Source: JAQGMJ01 sp036271855
GTDB taxonomy: Bacteria > Pseudomonadota > Gammaproteobacteria > Burkholderiales > JAEUOS01
Direction: 5' to 3'
DNA length: 6,762 nt
Assembly: GCA_036271855.1 (NCBI GenBank)
Contig: DATAZV010000248.1
Span: 1-6,762 of the forward strand
Positions 5,017 through 6,762 of this stretch are shown piece after piece. Below the pieces are notes generated by a model. The model was not told where the DNA came from, did no database searches, and was given only the letters and a program-made list of their open reading frames with translations. Numbering within the stretch: the first letter of the stretch is position 1; every line of letters starts with the position of its first letter. Both the position numbers and the translations under genes were made by a program.

Positions 5017-5766
5017 TTATGCGTGCAAGGCGCTCGCCGCGCCGTGGCCGAAGTAGGCCTCTTCGAGCCGGCGCGGCAGGTTCGCTTCGCTGGTATGCGC
5101 CTCCAGCACGATGCGCCCCTGCGCCAGGGCATAGACGCGGTCGGCGGCAGCCAGCGCTTTTTCGATCAGTTGCTCCACCAGCAGCACGGCGGTGCCGTTG
5201 GCTTTCAATTTCGCCACCACGCCGAGCACGCGGTCGACCAGCACCGGCGACAGGCCGGCCGAAGGTTCGTCGAGCATCAGCAGGCGCGGGCGCTGCACCA
5301 GGCCTTGCGCCACCACCAGCATCTGCTGCTGGCCGCCGGAGAGTGCGCCGCCGCGGTCGCGGCGCTTGGCGGCGATCTCGGGAAAATAGGTGAGGGCTTC
5401 TTCGATCCTTTGCGCTCTTTCGTGACGGGGCACGCCGTAGCCGGCGAGCTGCAGATTGTCTTCCACCGTCATCTGGGTGAATACGCGGTGGCCTTCGATC
5501 ACGTGCACCAGGCCCGCCTGCACCGCCTGCCGCGGGCTGGCGCCGGTCAGGTCGCGGCCGTTGAAGCGCACCGTGCCGGCATTCAGCGGCAGCAGTCCGG
5601 AGATGGCACGCAACAGGGTCGATTTGCCGGCGCCGTTCGGCCCAAGCAGGGTGACGACTTCACCCGCATTGATATGCAGGTCGACGCCATGCAGCACGGC
5701 GATCTTGCCGTAGCCGGAGGCGATGCCGCGCAATTCGAGCAGGGTTTCAGGCGCCGAGATAGGCAC
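5017..5766 (-). CDS. livF: HAAT-type ABC importer ATP-binding protein LivF
   Basis: Second ATPase of a branched-chain-amino-acid-type (HAAT) ABC importer, acting on the cytoplasmic face with LivG/LivH/LivM. It has 249 residues with all nucleotide-binding motifs: Walker A G-P-N-G-A-G-K-S-T (42-50), signature L-S-G-G-Q-Q-Q (142-148), Walker B R-L-L-M-L-D-E-P (161-168) and D-loop S-A-G-L-S-P. As usual for LivF, the Q-loop region reads E-G-H-R (91-94) and the H-loop position is V-E-Q. The start is GTG at 5766: a full AGGAGGT lies five bases upstream inside the end of livMG, and no nearby ATG exists. It overlaps livMG by 20 nt, so translation is coupled. Substrate is unknown; HAAT importers also carry amides, urea or aromatic acids. 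Confidence 0.93.
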   Translation of the reverse strand: MPISAPETLLELRGIASGYGKIAVLHGVDLHINAGEVVTLLGPNGAGKSTLLRAISGLLPLNAGTVRFNGRDLTGASPRQAVQAGLVHVIEGHRVFTQMTVEDNLQLAGYGVPRHERAQRIEEALTYFPEIAAKRRDRGGALSGGQQQMLVVAQGLVQRPRLLMLDEPSAGLSPVLVDRVLGVVAKLKANGTAVLLVEQLIEKALAAADRVYALAQGRIVLEAHTSEANLPRRLEEAYFGHGAASALHA

Positions 5767-6762
5767 TGACCACCTCCTGGTGTACGCGGATTTCGGCCGG
5801 CGTGCCGTGGGCCAGCACGCGCCCGAGGTTGAGCACGGTGACGTGGTCGCAGATGTCGAAAATCAGGTCGGCATGGTGTTCAACCAGCAGCACGCCGGTG
5901 CCCTGCGCGCTGATCGCCTTGATCAACGCGCCCAGGCGCAGGATTTCTTCGGTGGAGAGCCCGGCAGCGGGCTCGTCCAGCAGCAGCAGGCAGGGCCGGA
6001 GCATCAGCGCGCGGGCGATTTCCATGAAGCGCAATTCGCTGTGCTGCAGGCGGTCGGCGCGAACGTCCGCCAGATCTTCCAGTCCGACCACGCGCAGCGC
6101 AATCCGTGCGCGCTGCGTCAGTTCGCGCTCGTCGCGCAACTGGCGCGGCAGGCATAGCATGGCTTCGACAAAGCTGGCGCGGCCGGCGATGGTGCCGCCC
6201 ATCATGACGTTTTGCAGAACGGACGCCTCGCCCACCAGGCGCGGCGTCTGGAAGGTGCGCGCGATGCCGAACCCGGCGCGGCGGGTCGGCGCGTTGCCGG
6301 GCAGCGGCGATTCGCCCAGCGTGACGCCGCCCGCCTGCGGCTGGTAGTAGCCGGAGATGACATTGAGCATGGTGGTCTTGCCGCTGCCGTTGGGACCGAT
6401 CAGCCCATGCACCTGCCCCGGCGCCACTTCGAGATCGACGCCGTCGAGCGCGCGCAAGCCGCCGAAGGCCAGCGCCGCGCCGTGGACGTTCAGCGGTCGC
6501 GACTGTAAAGCCTGGCCATAGAGCTCCGTCAGCGCGGCGGGGCGCGGCGTGATCGCGCGTCCGCTGGCCAGCGGCTTGCGGTTACGCAGGTCGAGCAGGG
6601 CGGCGATGCCCCCGGGCATCAGCAGCACGATCGCCAGCAGCAGCACCGCGTAAAGAAACGTCGCCCAGGCGGCGAGGGGCGCGGCGATCTCCGGCAGGAT
6701 GGTCAGGATGATGGTGCCGAGCAGGGGGCCGAGGATCGAGCCGCGCCCGCCGATCAAAATCG
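5747..6762 (-). CDS. LivM-LivG fusion: HAAT ABC importer permease plus ATP-binding domain (5' partial)
   Basis: The frame is open to the right edge, so the N-terminal permease part lies outside the window. The visible start of the frame carries the LivM end: I-G-G-R-G-S-I-L-G-P-L-L-G, a hydrophobic helix, and L-Y-A-V-L-L-L-A-I-V-L-L-M-P-G-G-I. A linker of about 35 residues leads to a LivG-type ATPase. Counted from the Met-like TTG codon at 6757, it has Walker A G-P-N-G-S-G-K-T-T (121-129), Q-loop F-Q (169-170), Walker B L-L-L-L-D-E-P (257-263) and H-loop V-E-H (H294). The ABC signature is degenerate, reading L-Q-H-S-E (237-241) where LivG proteins often have L-S-Y-G-Q-like sequences. LivMG fusions are known in Burkholderiales. 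It is followed by the overlapping livF. Confidence 0.9.
   Translation of the reverse strand, partial: ILIGGRGSILGPLLGTIILTILPEIAAPLAAWATFLYAVLLLAIVLLMPGGIAALLDLRNRKPLASGRAITPRPAALTELYGQALQSRPLNVHGAALAFGGLRALDGVDLEVAPGQVHGLIGPNGSGKTTMLNVISGYYQPQAGGVTLGESPLPGNAPTRRAGFGIARTFQTPRLVGEASVLQNVMMGGTIAGRASFVEAMLCLPRQLRDERELTQRARIALRVVGLEDLADVRADRLQHSELRFMEIARALMLRPCLLLLDEPAAGLSTEEILRLGALIKAISAQGTGVLLVEHHADLIFDICDHVTVLNLGRVLAHGTPAEIRVHQEVVSAYLGA
5772..5778 (-). promoter_or_regulatory. Ribosome binding site that sets the livF GTG start
   Basis: AGGAGGT on the minus strand is a full Shine-Dalgarno match five bases before the GTG at 5766-5764. It lies inside the last codons of livMG. It decides for the GTG start, since the first ATG in frame is far downstream. 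Confidence 0.8.

Noticed and set aside
5023..5769. 248-residue + strand open frame antisense to livF
   Set aside because: Mirror of a complete ABC ATPase with all motifs; the translation is His/Gln/Arg-rich with no domain.

Overview
The window looks like a chromosomal piece of a GC-rich betaproteobacterium, most likely Burkholderiales and perhaps Oxalobacteraceae (Herbaspirillum/Massilia-like). This rests on the strong GC bias at third codon positions, the tonB-exbB-exbD gene order, and a LivM-LivG fused transporter protein. The genus is inference only.

Left part (1-2371): an iron-uptake energising operon on the + strand. tonB, exbB and exbD are tightly packed and encode the inner-membrane motor that powers TonB-dependent outer-membrane receptors. 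The operon is preceded by a near-consensus sigma70 promoter (TTGACA, 17 bp, GATAAT) whose -10 box is overlapped by a strong Fur-box-like palindrome. About 100 bp further left, a second Fur-like box fills the spacer of a candidate promoter pointing the other way. A leftward reading frame beginning at 26 (M-T-A-R-P-R-F-N...) runs off the window and could be a TonB-dependent receptor or other iron gene. The operon ends at a strong bidirectional terminator shared with the next, convergent gene.

Middle (2398-3937): a minus-strand bacterioferritin (bfr) with every ferroxidase residue and the haem-ligand methionine in place, so iron uptake and iron storage lie side by side. A 295-bp divergent intergenic region follows. 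Then comes a + strand gene for an exported protein made of two tandem ABM-like (dimeric alpha/beta barrel) domains of unknown function, closed by a clear rho-independent terminator.

Right part (3949-6762): a minus-strand group running in from the right edge. It comprises a LivM-LivG fusion (its start lies outside the window), livF (GTG start, overlapping livMG) and, 132 nt downstream, an SMP-30/gluconolactonase-like lactonase. The first two are parts of a branched-chain-amino-acid-type (HAAT) ABC importer; the substrate cannot be read from the sequence. A perfect 13-bp inverted repeat sits directly on the Shine-Dalgarno sequence of the lactonase gene and is the most striking unexplained non-coding element.

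I see no rRNA, tRNA, CRISPR array, insertion sequence or phage gene, and no clearly novel multi-gene system. The points most worth checking are the divergent Fur-controlled promoter pair, the inverted repeat before the lactonase gene, the secreted tandem-ABM protein and the degenerate ABC signature in LivMG.
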